Of a DNA stretch of 64,000 nt, positions 1 through 11,005 are shown in pieces. The stretch lies in assembly GCF_905147365.1 (NCBI RefSeq), contig NC_056408.1, forward strand, positions 10,974,001 through 11,038,000, given 5' to 3'. The position numbers and the translations under genes were made by a program. Source of the DNA: Aricia agestis. Taxonomy: Eukaryota; Arthropoda; Insecta; Lepidoptera; Lycaenidae. Within the stretch, counting starts at the first letter, position 1. Every line of letters starts with the position of its first letter. A model generated the notes under the pieces. It was not told the origin of the DNA and did no database searches. It saw nothing but the letters and a program-made list of their open reading frames with translations.

Positions 1-196
1 CCATGTTTGGCGGGACTGTCAAGTCAATGCCAGTTTGGCGCGTATTAGGCTGGATGAACAAGGTCAGTTTCCAATACTAGGAACTAATTAACTAATCATA
101 ATTAGAATAATTGATTGTGACACAAATTAATCATAATTTCGTATGCAATTTCAGGAGTCGAGCGGAAAGGCGTTGGAGGAAGCTGCCAGTTAGACG

Positions 197-2400
197 GTGA
201 GTGTAATCGATATTTAAAACAATATCTATAATAAGCTTATGTCTGATAATTTAATTTTCCCGATTTAAATGAGTATCGATTCCAAGAAATCGATGTAAAA
301 CATTAGAATTGTAAAAGAGGTCTAGTTCCCGAAGTACCTATGTGGATATTATATTGCATCGGCATCGAAATTTACAAATCTAGATCAAATTGTGATTAAA
401 TAGGAATATAATATTAAAATTGGTTTTGTCAATACCAATCAATAGTCAATATCAAATCAAAATCAGTGTATTATAGTTGAGTGACGTCTGGTAGAGATGG
501 GCAAAATGCCCATAAACGTCGATAAATAGGTAAAATGCCCTGAAGGCGTTTCCATAATATGGAAATGTGGATTGGATTATGTAATATGTATGCGCAATGC
601 CCATATTATTTCTAATCTACTCGTAATTAACAAAATGACTGTTTTGAATATAACTACAAAGATTAGAGACTGCTTAAAATCCAAGCCTGCGCAATATTAA
701 TTTTCTCCATAATTCTAAAAGTAACTTCTGCGCGTCAAAAATCAATTAGTATTCTAATTTAAACAAAGATGAGGCAATGAATAGATGCCATAAATTGCAT
801 ACAATAACTTCTTTCATAAGCAGCAACAATTTTAACAGCTTTGGCTATTGTTTACACAAACTTTCACGGCTTTTGTTAGCGTTAAAAAAACAGCTCGTGT
901 TTTACATAGTTTCGAAATTTTGCATTTTAATTTTTTTAGCATATTCTGCATAAAAACTTGGAGAGGAAAATAAAAAGACTTTTAAACTATGTGAATCAAG
1001 TTGACTGTTCCCTAAAATATATCTACATATTGTTTTTTGGTAAACTCACTCCACCTATAAGAGTTGTATCGTAATTCGTAATCTATTTCAGATTCATGCC
1101 ACATTATTTTGATTATCCAATAAAATGGCCTCCAAATTTCATGACCTATATAAGTAAAATTCCAGCGCCAAGTGTACCGACACAGATTTTTCCAGTAGCG
1201 CATGAGTCATTCGGTACATCAAAGTCATAAACATTATAAGAGTTATTAGCGCTGCTACAGTTTTATAATTTTTGTGCGGTTGGCACACATCTTCTGTAAA
1301 CATAGAATAATTATGCACAGTGAACTAACAAACGTGTAAATGGAGCAATTACCGCCGTCTATGTAGGCTGGCGGATAATTAGTATCTTGCTAATAGTTTT
1401 TCATCACCACTATTCTATGCTCAGTGGGAGACGGGAGTTTCAGCGCAGAGTGGAATCGGCTGTCGAGCTGAACAGTCTTGTGCTAAATATTGTTTTTTTT
1501 TTTTTCATTCTTTTTAAACATTTTTGGTAAGTGGCTGTGTTATATTCACGTTTTGTACTTTTTACTGCTTGCGCATAATTAGTTACACTTAATAAAATTT
1601 AATATTACATTTTAATTTGATTCCATGTCGTTGGCATTGCGGTGAATTGAGTGTTTTAATAATTTTAGTAAGTAGTAGTAGGAAAATTAATTTTTCTTTT
1701 CTGTATTTTTTCAATCAGCAAAAAAACCTCAAAATTTTATATATTTAATATTATTATTTCCCAGTTTCATTTGCTAGCTCGTACTAATATTGAAATGGAA
1801 TTAAAACTTTTGTCTAGCTTATTTTCCGATAAATGTAAAAAAAAAACATTAATCTTTTGTCATACAAAAATTCACTAGTAGGTAAAATTTCTAAATACAT
1901 AAGTACTTAAAAATATGTATAGCCCTTTTCGTAAAAAAGTTGGTACACAAGGCCATAGTTTATTTTATTGCATTTTTTAATTATGTAGTAGCAAAAGCAA
2001 ACGGAAACCCGCTTTAATAATAATTAATTAAATAAATTATTACCGTTTACCACCTGGCCTTGGCATCCATTTAATATTCATAGACGCATGCTAGAAAAAC
2101 TAAAATTATAAAATACGTACAGAAGCGTGTATTTTTAATTAACAGTACATAATATTCTGTACGTACTAATTTAATCAACGAAGTTACGCATTGTATCTTA
2201 TACCATTAGCTGGAATGAGAATTCGTGTCTCTACATAACGACATACAAACAAAAGCATTTATCAGAAACAAAAGATATCTAACAAAATCAATACCCATTA
2301 CCGTCGGAAGCAAAGTACGAAGCTGAAAAGTAATAATGACCTTAACTGTAATACGTCTAATGAAACACCCTATGTAGTTCTGCAACTAGTGGGCCGAGCA
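197..2400. other. Intergenic/intronic AT-rich DNA
   Basis: No supported gene or repeat was recognised here. If the flanking exon candidates are real, this is part of their second intron. Open frames are short and contain runs of AT-rich codons. Confidence 0.5.
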
Positions 2401-2740
2401 CTCGAAAAGATTTGTCCAACAGCTGCTAGATTATACGTCCAGCGTTGACGGAGCCGCGTGGAAGGCCGAGTTGCGCTAACGGAAGGAACAGGGGGAGTTC
2501 ACGTTATGCTGGCTGAGTCGTCTGGGCCATTCAGTCCCGGGGGCGGCGTTCATTGCCCATGTCCGGAGTACGCACGCGCTCGCGGCCTGACCCAGTTGAG
2601 CCGAGCCTCGTTACGCCAAGGGCGAATCAACGAACTCGCGAAATCAGACGTAGTGACGATATGGAACATCGATAAATTGAGAAGTCAATATCGATATATC
2701 TCGTCGGTGACGTCAATTGTAGCGTGCGCGAAATAATTTG
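2401..2740. promoter_or_regulatory. GC-rich island, possible promoter or regulatory element
   Basis: A block of about 330 bp with many CpG steps stands out from AT-rich surroundings. A 92-codon frame (2458-2736, plus) runs through it but resembles no family I know, and a long frame is expected by chance in GC-rich DNA. Two ATCGATA-like sites (near 2667 and 2692) resemble DREF-type promoter elements. It lies 4.1 kb upstream of mir-10 on the same strand, so a promoter for the mir-10 primary transcript is one possibility. This is inference only. Confidence 0.35.
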
Positions 2741-3578
2741 GAAAAAAATCCATGGAGGTGATTATTGTTAATTGTAATGGTTTTAAAATCAACACTTTTA
2801 AGAGGTAAAAACATGTTTTAATATAAAATGGAAATAGCGTGCATATTAATGAAATGCAAATACAAAAACAATTATTTTCAAAACAATATAAAAATAACCT
2901 GAAATTGCGAAAATAATTTTTCCATAAGTGAATAATTCAGGCACGATTCACACAGTGTTTTAAATTTTAAATCGTGTGAGTCACGATGACGTAACACTTA
3001 CGAAATACCACATTATTACGTATTGTGTGGAATATTGATTAGCGGGCTCCCTCTAAAATGCGTTTGAACTCCTTCCGTTTGCAAACCGAACTTTCTATAA
3101 CTGACTCTGTGGGCAGAGAATTTTGTTATTAGTCATTCATTTATTTTGAGACTAATCAAACACGGGCGTCCTCACTTGTCACCGATGTTTATTATGTCAG
3201 AGATAGCCTCAATTACTGTGATCGATTACGACAGGAAAGCTACTGTGGCCATTACACAGTCTGACGGATCCATTGTGGACACACGGGCGCACAACAATCG
3301 ATAAAAATATCGCCCACCTTGACAACACTAATTTAATGATGGGTTTTTATTACTGTGATTATTTTACTAATAAATTTTTTGTATAATTTCAGGTGCTGTG
3401 CTGGGTGAAGCATGGGACTAAGGAGACTTCATTAATATTCTAAGTATAAAATAATTATTAGAGTTAATAATCGACATACAATATGTTTTATACTATTTTG
3501 TGAATTTTTGTGTAAGTTCATTTAGTTTGTCTGTTTGTCCTTTAGCAATTAATTGTTCATTTGTTAGACTTTACTTTT

Positions 3579-3900
3579 TAGGGTTCCGTATCCAAAGGGT
3601 AAAAACGGGACCCTATTACTAAGACTTCGTTGTCGGTCTATCTGTCTCCAGACTATATCTCAAGAACCGCTATAGCTAGACTTCTGAAATTTTCACAGAT
3701 TGTGTATATCTGTTGCCGCTATAATAAAAAATACTGAAAATAAAATTAATATTTAAGGGGGGCTCCCATACAATAAACGTGATTTTTTCGGCCTTTTTCG
3801 CTTGAATTTTTCACACATTCTTTTGTTATAATACTTTAATATTTAATAATAATATTAAAATAAAATAAAAATTTAATCGGGGCTCCCATACAAAAAATAC
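3579..3900 (+). repeat. Dispersed lepidopteran repeat (TTAGGGTTCCGT family)
   Basis: It begins with TTAGGGTTCCGTATCC, followed by GGGTAAAAACGGGACCC and a decayed TATCTCAAGAACCG segment. This arrangement is typical of abundant dispersed lepidopteran repeats. A GGGGCTCCCATACAA segment occurs twice (about 3757 and 3880). No coding capacity is seen. Confidence 0.6.
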
Positions 3901-5610
3901 AATTTTTAGCCTATTTTTGGTCTGTATTGGTACAGAAACTTTTATTAACCTCTATTCAAAATTTTGTAGGTACTTACAACTCTTTATTAGGGTAATGTTT
4001 AACAAACTACCTATGCCTAATAACTAAATAGATAATAATGATTATTTTTTTAATAATAACAAAAGTATTAATGATTATAATTCATACGAAACACTATTAG
4101 GTTGTGACTTTTAAATTAATTATGGCAAAGAAAACACAATTAAGTACTTTTTATTGTAAAGATTTAGAATAACTTGTGGTGGTCTGGTGGATGGCAAACA
4201 TGGCAAGAACTTGACTATTTTGTCAATTTTATATTCAACACAACAATTATAAATAATTAAACTAATCATTATCGATTACTAATAATAATTTTAACGTATT
4301 GTAGTCATCGGTCATACACATTGATTGAATAACATAATTTATAATATCAAAGCTTGTATTAGTCATATTATATTATTATCTGTTTGCTTTTCCTGTTCCT
4401 ATTTCTAACATTGTCTTGCTTATGATAATTAAACAACTACTTTTTCCTAAACTTGAACTTAACAATTAGTAACAATCTGAATCAAAACAGTATTAACTCT
4501 CCATTACAGCATCTGAACTAATTGAATTTGCAAAAATATTTTCTTTGCATGTGTTATTATCAATTTTATTAACTACAGCTAGTAAATTTTTACTACTTTT
4601 GTAATATCAATGCTATTTATTCATTGAAGTGTTCTCCTTGTCGTTATATTAAAATAATATTAGTATTTAGTACTAACATACACTTTGGTATGCAGTGTTC
4701 ATCATACTTTTTGCTCGTCCGCACGTAAGGCATTTTTTTATATTTTAAAATTTACCAAACCTTGACCGACCGATGATAACACATCTACAATCTACATATA
4801 AATAAAAATTACTATGTTACACACACTATGTTGCACAAATCAATAGGCGTGATAGTTTTTCCGTAAAGTGTACCACCAAAGTGTAAAAGCGCTCAGCAGG
4901 GGTTGTGGAATAAACTAGGGCTCGCTTCGCTCTCCTGATGATTAGTTACTCGTATTGTTATTGTTCAGTTTAAATGTCAAAATTGTTATCTTAACTCCTC
5001 AAGTACATAATGATAAAATGTCTTATGTGTACGACTTCTTAGTTCTTAATCATATTATGATTAAGTACTACTACCATGGCCCGTAGTTATCATATTTTTT
5101 ATATTTTATTAAGTATAATTTTATGTAAGTAAATATTAAAATAATAATACCCACATATTTATCAGTAATGAAGAGTTATATGATTTGATGTCTCCTATAA
5201 GTCGTTTCTTGACTTCTTATCATTTTGTAACTTTTAAGTAATATTATTATTATTGTTCATCCTTTTCAATTTTATTATTATTTGATATGACTAATTAAAA
5301 TAATTTAATTTAAATAACCATAAGTTGACAAGACCAAGGTGTTAATTTGCTGAACTTTAAATTACATTACTCTCAAATGAAATCAAAATGGACCTGCAAA
5401 ATAACGCTTGTCATCTAGAAACTCAGATTTCAAATGGCCGTAAATCTGAAATCACACAGTTCATTGTTTGTTCATTTTTCTCTTTTATTCTGCACCTTTT
5501 ATTCTATAATATTATGATGCGTCTGAACACAATCTGAGGTCAAATCTGTGAATAAATAAAAAATATAAATACAATAATGAGTGCCAACTGCCGAATGAAT
5601 CTTAATCAAT
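3901..5610. other. Intergenic AT-rich DNA
   Basis: No gene is supported. The stretch is rich in A/T runs and TAAT-type tracts. A short less AT-rich patch near 4885-4940 is unremarkable. Confidence 0.5.
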
Positions 5611-5789
5611 AAGGGCCTTTTCACCACTTCCTGATAAGTGCCGAATAGGCTATCCACCACTTAACTTGACAGATGAAGTATGGAGAATCGGTCAAAAAAG
5701 TTGTGAATATTAGAACCTTATACCTATTGCCTAATACCTATACCTAATGCCTATTGGGCACTATATTAGAAGGTGGTGTAAAAGGTCCA
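5611..5789. mobile_element. MITE-like element with GGGCCTTTTCACCAC ends
   Basis: The left end GGGCCTTTTCACCACTT is matched in inverted orientation by AAGGTGGTGTAAAAGGTCC at the right end. The interior is short and noncoding, with repeated CCTATTGCC/CCTAATACC units. This is the structure expected of a nonautonomous DNA transposon. Confidence 0.55.
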
Positions 5790-6070
5790 AATTTTAGTAA
5801 CTTATATCAGTTTACTAAAAATACTCGATATAAATAAAACTTTGGTTACAATATGATGACAGTTTTAATAATAAAATATCTGTAAAATATTATAAATATT
5901 GTAAAGCTTCCTACGAGCTTTGTTAATTATCAGAAAATTGTATTGTAATTTGTAATTCTTAGTGGGTTACGAGTTGACAATCTTCGTCTTTCTGTAGGAA
6001 TATTATATAGAAAACAAATATATGGCGTGAATGTAAAGCTGTCTCTTGTACATACAACCTCACCCAGTCT

Positions 6071-6627
6071 CTGGGTTGCACCAACTTACTATACTTAACT
6101 ATAAGTAACTGTAACTTTAACTATAACTACAATGCAAATTGTCAAAAGCCTTGTAAAAGCCAATAAATGAACGTGGCGAAAAAAGGAACTAACGCTGTTA
6201 TCATACAAAAACCCAATTTTTGACAGTTCTCCTTTACCAGCAGTGCCCCCGTTCATTTAAAGCCTCAACCCGCGGGCCGCATGTGGCCCGCCGGGACTGT
6301 ATTTGAGGCCCGCTGATGTTAAACAATTTTAAAAATCACGCCCACCGCCAAAATAACGTAATGTCTACGTGATAGTCGTTAATTTTTTTTCACTTTTAAA
6401 TCGTTAATTTTAAAGAATGTTATTTTTTAACCGTAAAATTTTTTTGTTGCGGCCTGCGACACCAAGACATGTTTGTGGCCCGCATAAAAAGAAGGTTGGG
6501 GACCATTGATTTAATTGCCTTGCTTGTCGGACCAACAACAGACATCAGCTGCCAAATTCTGTGATCAAAGTTAAGGTTAAAGTTAAGTCAGCCTTAACTA
6601 TAACCATAACTTTGACTACCAAAAATG
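6071..6627 (+). mobile_element. MITE family A, copy 1, interrupted by a hAT-like insertion
   Basis: The ends are GGGTTGCACC-type sequences with subterminal AACTTTAACTATAAC repeats. It aligns by eye with the uninterrupted copy at 8200-8600. It is split between 6252 and 6515 by an unrelated insert. Just past the end, TGTCATTTAGGGTG and its complement form a 14-bp hairpin around 6627-6660. Confidence 0.6.
6261..6506. mobile_element. Nonautonomous hAT-like insertion nested in MITE family A
   Basis: The insert is flanked by near-identical 8-bp copies, TCATTTAA (6253-6260) and TGATTTAA (6507-6514), as hAT superfamily transposons make. Its ends carry CCTCAACCCGCGGGCCGCAT and, inverted, GGTCCCCAACC, the 'gggccgcatgtggcccg' type seen in many animal hAT MITEs. 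There is no transposase frame. Confidence 0.55.
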
Positions 6628-6820
6628 TCATTTAGGGTGGGTTGCACCCTAAATGACACTTTGAAATAGTATGGCAGTGTAGCTGACCACACTTGTAATT
6701 TTGCTCACGCTCCAAAAGAGCCTTGTAGAGCTAGATTTCTTGATTTCAGATGCAAAGAAGTCTACAGAAAAATGAATGAAGAAGTCTACAGAAGAATTAT
6801 CGTCGGCATCAATATTAGTG

Positions 6821-6896
6821 CCCTACATCTACCCTGTAGATCCGAATTTGTTTGAAGTGAGGCGACAAATTCGGTTCTAGAGAGGTTTGTGTGGTG
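6821..6896 (+). ncRNA. mir-10: mir-10 microRNA precursor
   Basis: This is the conserved Hox-cluster microRNA mir-10, a post-transcriptional repressor loaded into Argonaute. The 5' mature arm lies at 6831-6851 and starts ACCCUGUAGAUCCGAAUUUG, the invariant miR-10 sequence with seed CCCUGUA. The 3' arm at 6866-6888 starts CAAAUUCGGUUCUAGAGAGG, as I remember the Drosophila miR-10-3p. A 14-nt loop joins them, and a lower stem pairs CUACA (6823-6827) with UGUGG (6890-6894). It is not the paralogue mir-993, whose 5' arm reads CCCUGUAGUUCCGGG. In insects mir-10 normally lies between Dfd and Scr on the Hox coding strand. Here it is on the strand opposite Dfd and points at the Dfd 3' end. An acceptor-like TTGATTTCAG ends at about 6741, so the hairpin could lie in an exon of a spliced host RNA. 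Confidence 0.97.
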
Positions 6897-7080
6897 CATC
6901 ACTGCATCGATCAAGACAAAGAAGACGAGAAGAAAATAATATTATTATTATAGTGCTGAGTACTAAGTCAAATTGCGATCGATCGATGTATAGTTACTGT
7001 TATTTACATCTCATAAAATATTTGTCTCTTAATTCATGTAGAAATTATAGGAATTCAATTTGACTAAGTACCCCTTTCTA

Positions 7081-7250
7081 TGTTTTATTTACATTGACAC
7101 AGTAGCAAGCGCCAGTCACTAGATGCTGGACTGGATTAAAACATCCAGTAATTGAATGCTGGACATGTTTACACTGAAACAGTGTTGATCCAGCGCCGGA
7201 ATCCAGTGACACTCTCAACCGTCACTGTATCTATGTAAATGTGCCCCGAC
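7081..7250. repeat. Foldback-like repeat, CCAGT/ACTGG rich
   Basis: The stretch begins TTTACATTGACACAGT and ends CACTGTATCTATGTAAATG, with CCAGT and CTGGA words in both orientations. A related segment lies at 29240-29405. This is probably a degenerate foldback element. Confidence 0.35.
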
Positions 7251-7278
7251 TGCCACATTTAGAGAAGAATATTAAATA

Positions 7279-7443
7279 CGTAAGCTGGCCCCTAGACGAT
7301 CAATTTTAATGTCAATATCACGCTTCAATTTTATTGAACAGCAATTTGGATTGAAGGCGTGCGATGTTCAGTATCAATCCTAGACGATCAATAATATCAC
7401 GCAATACTGACAATAAAATTGCTCGTCTAGGGGCCGGCTTACG
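7279..7443. mobile_element. Palindromic MITE with CGTAAGCCGGCCCCTAG ends
   Basis: The left end CGTAAGCTGGCCCCTAGACG is the near-perfect complement of the right end CGTCTAGGGGCCGGCTTACG. Internal ATCACGC and CGATCAAT words are also inverted. It sits next to, and perhaps inside, a fragment of MITE family A. Confidence 0.6.
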
Positions 7444-7446
7444 TGC

Positions 7447-7671
7447 AACCTCTGGTGCAAACCCACCCTTAATTATTATGAAAATGTAAGGAGGTGCGCA
7501 CAATAAACGAATATACATAAGCTCACCGGTGAGCGAGACACAATAGAATAACAATAGATTTCCAAGAATCCACGATCGAAGGATTAACCAAAGATTTGAC
7601 ATTTTGCATTGTGGTTAGAGTTAAAGTTATAGTTAAAGTTACAACTGTAGTTAAAGTAAGCTAGTGCAACA
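7447..7671 (-). mobile_element. MITE family A relative, inverted
   Basis: 7587-7671 is the reverse complement of the head of the copy at 8200 (CTAACCACAATGCAAAATGT and the TAACTTTAACTATAACTT run), and 7450-7471 matches its tail. The middle differs, so this is a recombined or internally replaced copy. Confidence 0.5.
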
Positions 7672-8199
7672 CAAAGAAAAACAGCACAGGCTGCGCCTAG
7701 TTCGGGGGATTGACATTTCTGAAAAACATTGTAAATTATATTATAATGACAATAAAGATTTTATATTTGTATTTTGTATAATAGGTACTCATATTATGTA
7801 AATTATAATATTCTATTACATTGTAAACACTTTCACTGAATTATAATTACTTATACTCTGTATTGTGTTTGAAGTTGTATTAATTGAAAAGCAAAAATCT
7901 TAAGTTAACAACTTAACACCTAATAATTATTGTAAAAAACAATTTTGTTTTTTATTTACGTCGAAATTTTAAGGCCATCCCCTGAGCAAACGACCTTGAC
8001 CATACATGTGCCGCGTTGCCGAGATCGCACCAACATCCTATTTTTTAACTTATCTATTGACCTAAAAAAAATCAAACTGCAAATATGAAATTGTCGATCT
8101 ATTGGCGTGTGTTTCAAGTAAACGTAATTTGTAAATATTAGGGAGATACTGAATGTATGCTTGAATTTAAATAAATTAGTGTTACTTTGGACATAGACT

Positions 8200-8600
8200 A
8201 AGGTTGGGCTGCACCAACTAACTTTAAGTTACAGTTATAACTTATAGTTATAACTGTAACTTTAACTACAACTTTAACTCTAACTACAGTGCAAAATGTC
8301 AAATCTTTGGTTAAAGCTAAAAATGGACGCCATCAAGACGCTATATTTAACTATAACCATAGATCTCGACAAGGTTTTAAATGCACGTGGCGAAAAAAGG
8401 AAATAACGCTGTCATCATACAAAAACGTCATTTTTGACAGTTCTCCTTTACCAGCAGCGCCCCGCCCACGTTCATTTATAACCTTGTTGGACCAGCTGTC
8501 AAAGTCCAGGTCAAAGTAAAGTTAAAGCAAATTTAGCCTTAACTATAACCATAACTTTAACCTTAACTTTAACCACGCCCCTGGTGCAACCCACCCTAAG
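8200..8600 (+). mobile_element. MITE family A, copy with both ends
   Basis: It is bounded by AAGGTTGGGCTGCACCAACT and, inverted, CTTAGGGTGGGTTGCACCAG. The subterminal regions are packed with AACTTTAAC/GTTATAACT words in inverted orientation. The centre contains TGACAGTTCTCCTTTACCAG, also seen at 6220-6240. No coding capacity. Confidence 0.65.
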
Positions 8601-8796
8601 AAAAGTATAAGTCGTCCACGCTTTGGAAGCTAATATAATAAAATATAATAAACGGTGAAAGGGATGTTTGTATGCTGAAGATTATTGCTGTATTTTTATT
8701 ATAATTTTGTAGCTTTTAAATTATGAGTTAATAATACTCTAAAAACGGTAAATTGCGGCATCTCCGTAGCGGGAGGACCTTAAAAGAAATCTTATT

Positions 8797-9233
8797 TAAG
8801 GGGGCGACTAACCCTAAAGTGTCGATTTTATAATTAATTTTTTTACTTGAAAATAAGCCCCGAATTGTTTCATTTTCTAAAATTAGATACTACATTATAT
8901 CTCCGAGAATTCAATCTGAGCAAAAACACGATATCTTAAAATTTTCTCTATAGAAAAAAATCACAAAGAATCATCTAATTTTCACGAATTTTTCATTTAT
9001 TGCCATAACCTTGCATTGAACTAAGTTATTATTTTAACACATTGTATAAAATTCTATCGTTGAGAGATCGACATAGCGAATTTTTAAAATGTTGTATATT
9101 TATCGAATTATCGAGAAAAAACTAATTTGGCGATGAATCCGCGTCGTCCTTTTTCACCTGGCATATGAAAGACGGGCGTGAGTGTGAAGAGAGAAGGACG
9201 ATGTTTGATTTTTTGGGTTAGTCGCCCTCTTAA
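8797..9233. mobile_element. MITE with TTAAGGGGGCGACTAACCC ends
   Basis: TTAAGGGGGCGACTAACCC at the left is matched, inverted, by GGGTTAGTCGCCCTCTTAA at the right (about 19 bp, one mismatch). The interior is noncoding. A TTAA at each end suggests a TTAA-target element, but this is not proven. Confidence 0.6.
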
Positions 9234-9976
9234 TATTGGTAGTGCTTACCCAATTCAGTACAATTTTCAGTTTATACAACCTCACCCAGTCTCACACTAT
9301 TTATAAAGTAAATTTTCACGTGTGTCAGTTGATGAAATAAATATTTATAAAATGTTTGGTATTTTTATTACTTACCTTAGTACTGTATAGGTACTAAAAT
9401 AAACGGCCTGCTTTTATTTTAGTATTAGATAATAGCTGTAAAATAAAAACATCTCTTTGATAGTTTAAATAATTATTATTACAATAAAAATGCATTAAAC
9501 TATTATAGGAACATCGCATTATTTTCTTGTCTTCATAATAGTTCTGCATTTAACTTTTCCCCGTCTTTTTGTCGCAGACTCACAGCGCAATGTAATAATA
9601 TGTATGTAATATGTAGCCTTTCTCGACAAATAGAGTATCCAAAACAAAAATGATTCTTAAACTGATCTAGAAGTTTTTTAGTTTAGCATGTTTAAACAAA
9701 TAAGGGTTTGGAAGCCTTAAAAGTGAATAATTTTCCGCTTTTTCCACATTTTCCATTGATTCCTGGCTTTTATTAGTGGCAGCGTAATGTTTTGATATAA
9801 TATTATAATTTAATAATGTAATATACTATAATATAAGATATACTAAAACATTTCTCGTTATATGGACTATCTAACATTTTTTATTTCAATTCGAAGCAAA
9901 GATAAGCGCGTCAAAATCATCAGCCTTATTACTAGTACATAATATTATGAAACATAGAAGTAAAGCTTTACAAGCT
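9234..9976. other. Intergenic AT-rich DNA
   Basis: No gene is supported. A CAACCTCACCCAGTCTC word near 9275 also occurs near 6056, so a small repeat boundary may lie here. Confidence 0.4.
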
Positions 9977-9987
9977 ACATAGGATAC

Positions 9988-10361
9988 TAATAATAATAAT
10001 AATAATAGCTCCCACACCGGTTTCGGTGACGGTGGTCGGTTTCATTGAAACCAGGCCAGCTACGCAGGAGTAATTTTTATAGTGCCCAAGTGTGTGCGCA
10101 GTACACAAGAGCACTCTCTATTCCTTTACTCTCATAACCCAGTGGGACGGACGACCGACACGACTGGCGAGAGATCAGGCGCAGGACCGACTTTTTACAT
10201 GCCCATCCGACGCATGGATCATCTTACTTGTCAGACAATCAGGTGGTCAGCCTGCATTGTCCTAACCAAACTTGGAAATAACATGTTTCCAACGCGGGAA
10301 TCGAACCCACAACCTCCGAGTCAAGAGCCGCGCTCTATACCACTAGACCACGGAGGCGTTA
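9988..10361 (-). mobile_element. tRNA-derived SINE with an 11-bp target-site duplication
   Basis: On the minus strand the head reads GCCTCCGTGGTCTAGTGG, which contains a pol III A box (TGGTCTAGTGG), followed by the B box GGTTCGATTCC near 10297. These are the internal promoter of a tRNA-derived SINE. The body runs to a (TTA)n tail at about 9988-10006. Identical ACATAGGATAC copies at 9977-9987 and 10362-10372 flank it, showing a target-primed insertion. A 102-codon plus-strand frame across the element is a chance frame. The intact boxes and perfect duplication suggest a fairly recent insertion. Confidence 0.85.
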
Positions 10362-10784
10362 ACATAGGATACAAGCTACTTATAACATAATAATATGATT
10401 TTATCATTTTATTATAATATACTATTTTGTTTTCCCTATATATTATTAGATCTGGCAACAGTAACTATGAGCGAATAATTAATATCATTAAAACCTTACC
10501 TGTTTTGAGATGAGCCATTAGCCAGCAGCAGTTGTTCTAACCATATCACGACGAACAGGTACATATAGTAACATTTTAAATTAAAATCCCCAATTATTTT
10601 AAGTGAATTACTTATTATAAGTAAACATAATATTATTATGGTACTTATTAATATTTTGAGTTCAGAATTTAATTATTACATTTCGTTTATTTTTTTTAAA
10701 TATAAAGTAAATACTATAAATAATGTAGAACAAAAACTACAAATATTGTTAACTTTTTAATTTATATAAATTTTATAATATGAT

Positions 10785-11000
10785 AATATAAATGCGAAAG
10801 TGTGTCTGTGCGTCTGTAACCTCTTCACGCGTATACCGCTGAAACAAGGTCCGGTGAGGAGGGGTCCGGGCAAATAGGATATATTATATCCTATGTACTT
10901 TGACATAGGATACCTTTTATCCCGGAAAAATGTAGGTACGGTTCACGCGCGATATACGAATTTTGGAGCAACGGAGTTGCGGGCATCATCTGGTACTTTT
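10785..11000 (-). repeat. Dispersed retroelement tail (GATGACGCCCGC type), inverted
   Basis: Read on the minus strand it begins near ATGATGCCCGCAACTCCGTT and ends in GCGTGAAGAGGTTACAGACG...ACACTTTCGCATTTATA. The same order is seen at 13951-14160 (plus), 28521-28700 (plus) and 33996-34175 (minus). Confidence 0.6.
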
Positions 11001-11005
11001 TTTGG

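Larger units (their letters stand above)
1..3421 (+). other. Candidate spliced transcript, three exons (3' end of a gene or of a mir-10 host RNA)
   Basis: Three segments look like consecutive exons: 1-62 ending at an AAG/GTCAGT donor, 155-196 between a TTTCAG acceptor and a GTGAGT donor, and 3393 onward after ATAATTTCAG. Joined, they keep one open frame of about 44 codons (entering at base 2, both junctions in phase 1) to a TAA at 3419-3421. I do not recognise the peptide. It is not the Scr C-terminus, although Scr is the expected left neighbour. Splice-site quality and frame agreement favour a real transcript. The short 42-nt exon and the lack of a recognisable domain leave a noncoding RNA equally possible, for example a primary transcript reaching mir-10 on the same strand 3.4 kb further on. 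The 5' part lies outside the window. Confidence 0.35.

Noticed and set aside
10297..10360. Possible tRNA gene on the minus strand
   Set aside because: A and B boxes are present but the unit continues into a 370-bp body with a (TTA)n tail and target duplication. It is a SINE, not a tRNA gene.
10082..10390. 102-codon plus-strand frame
   Set aside because: Lies across the tRNA-derived SINE in antisense orientation.
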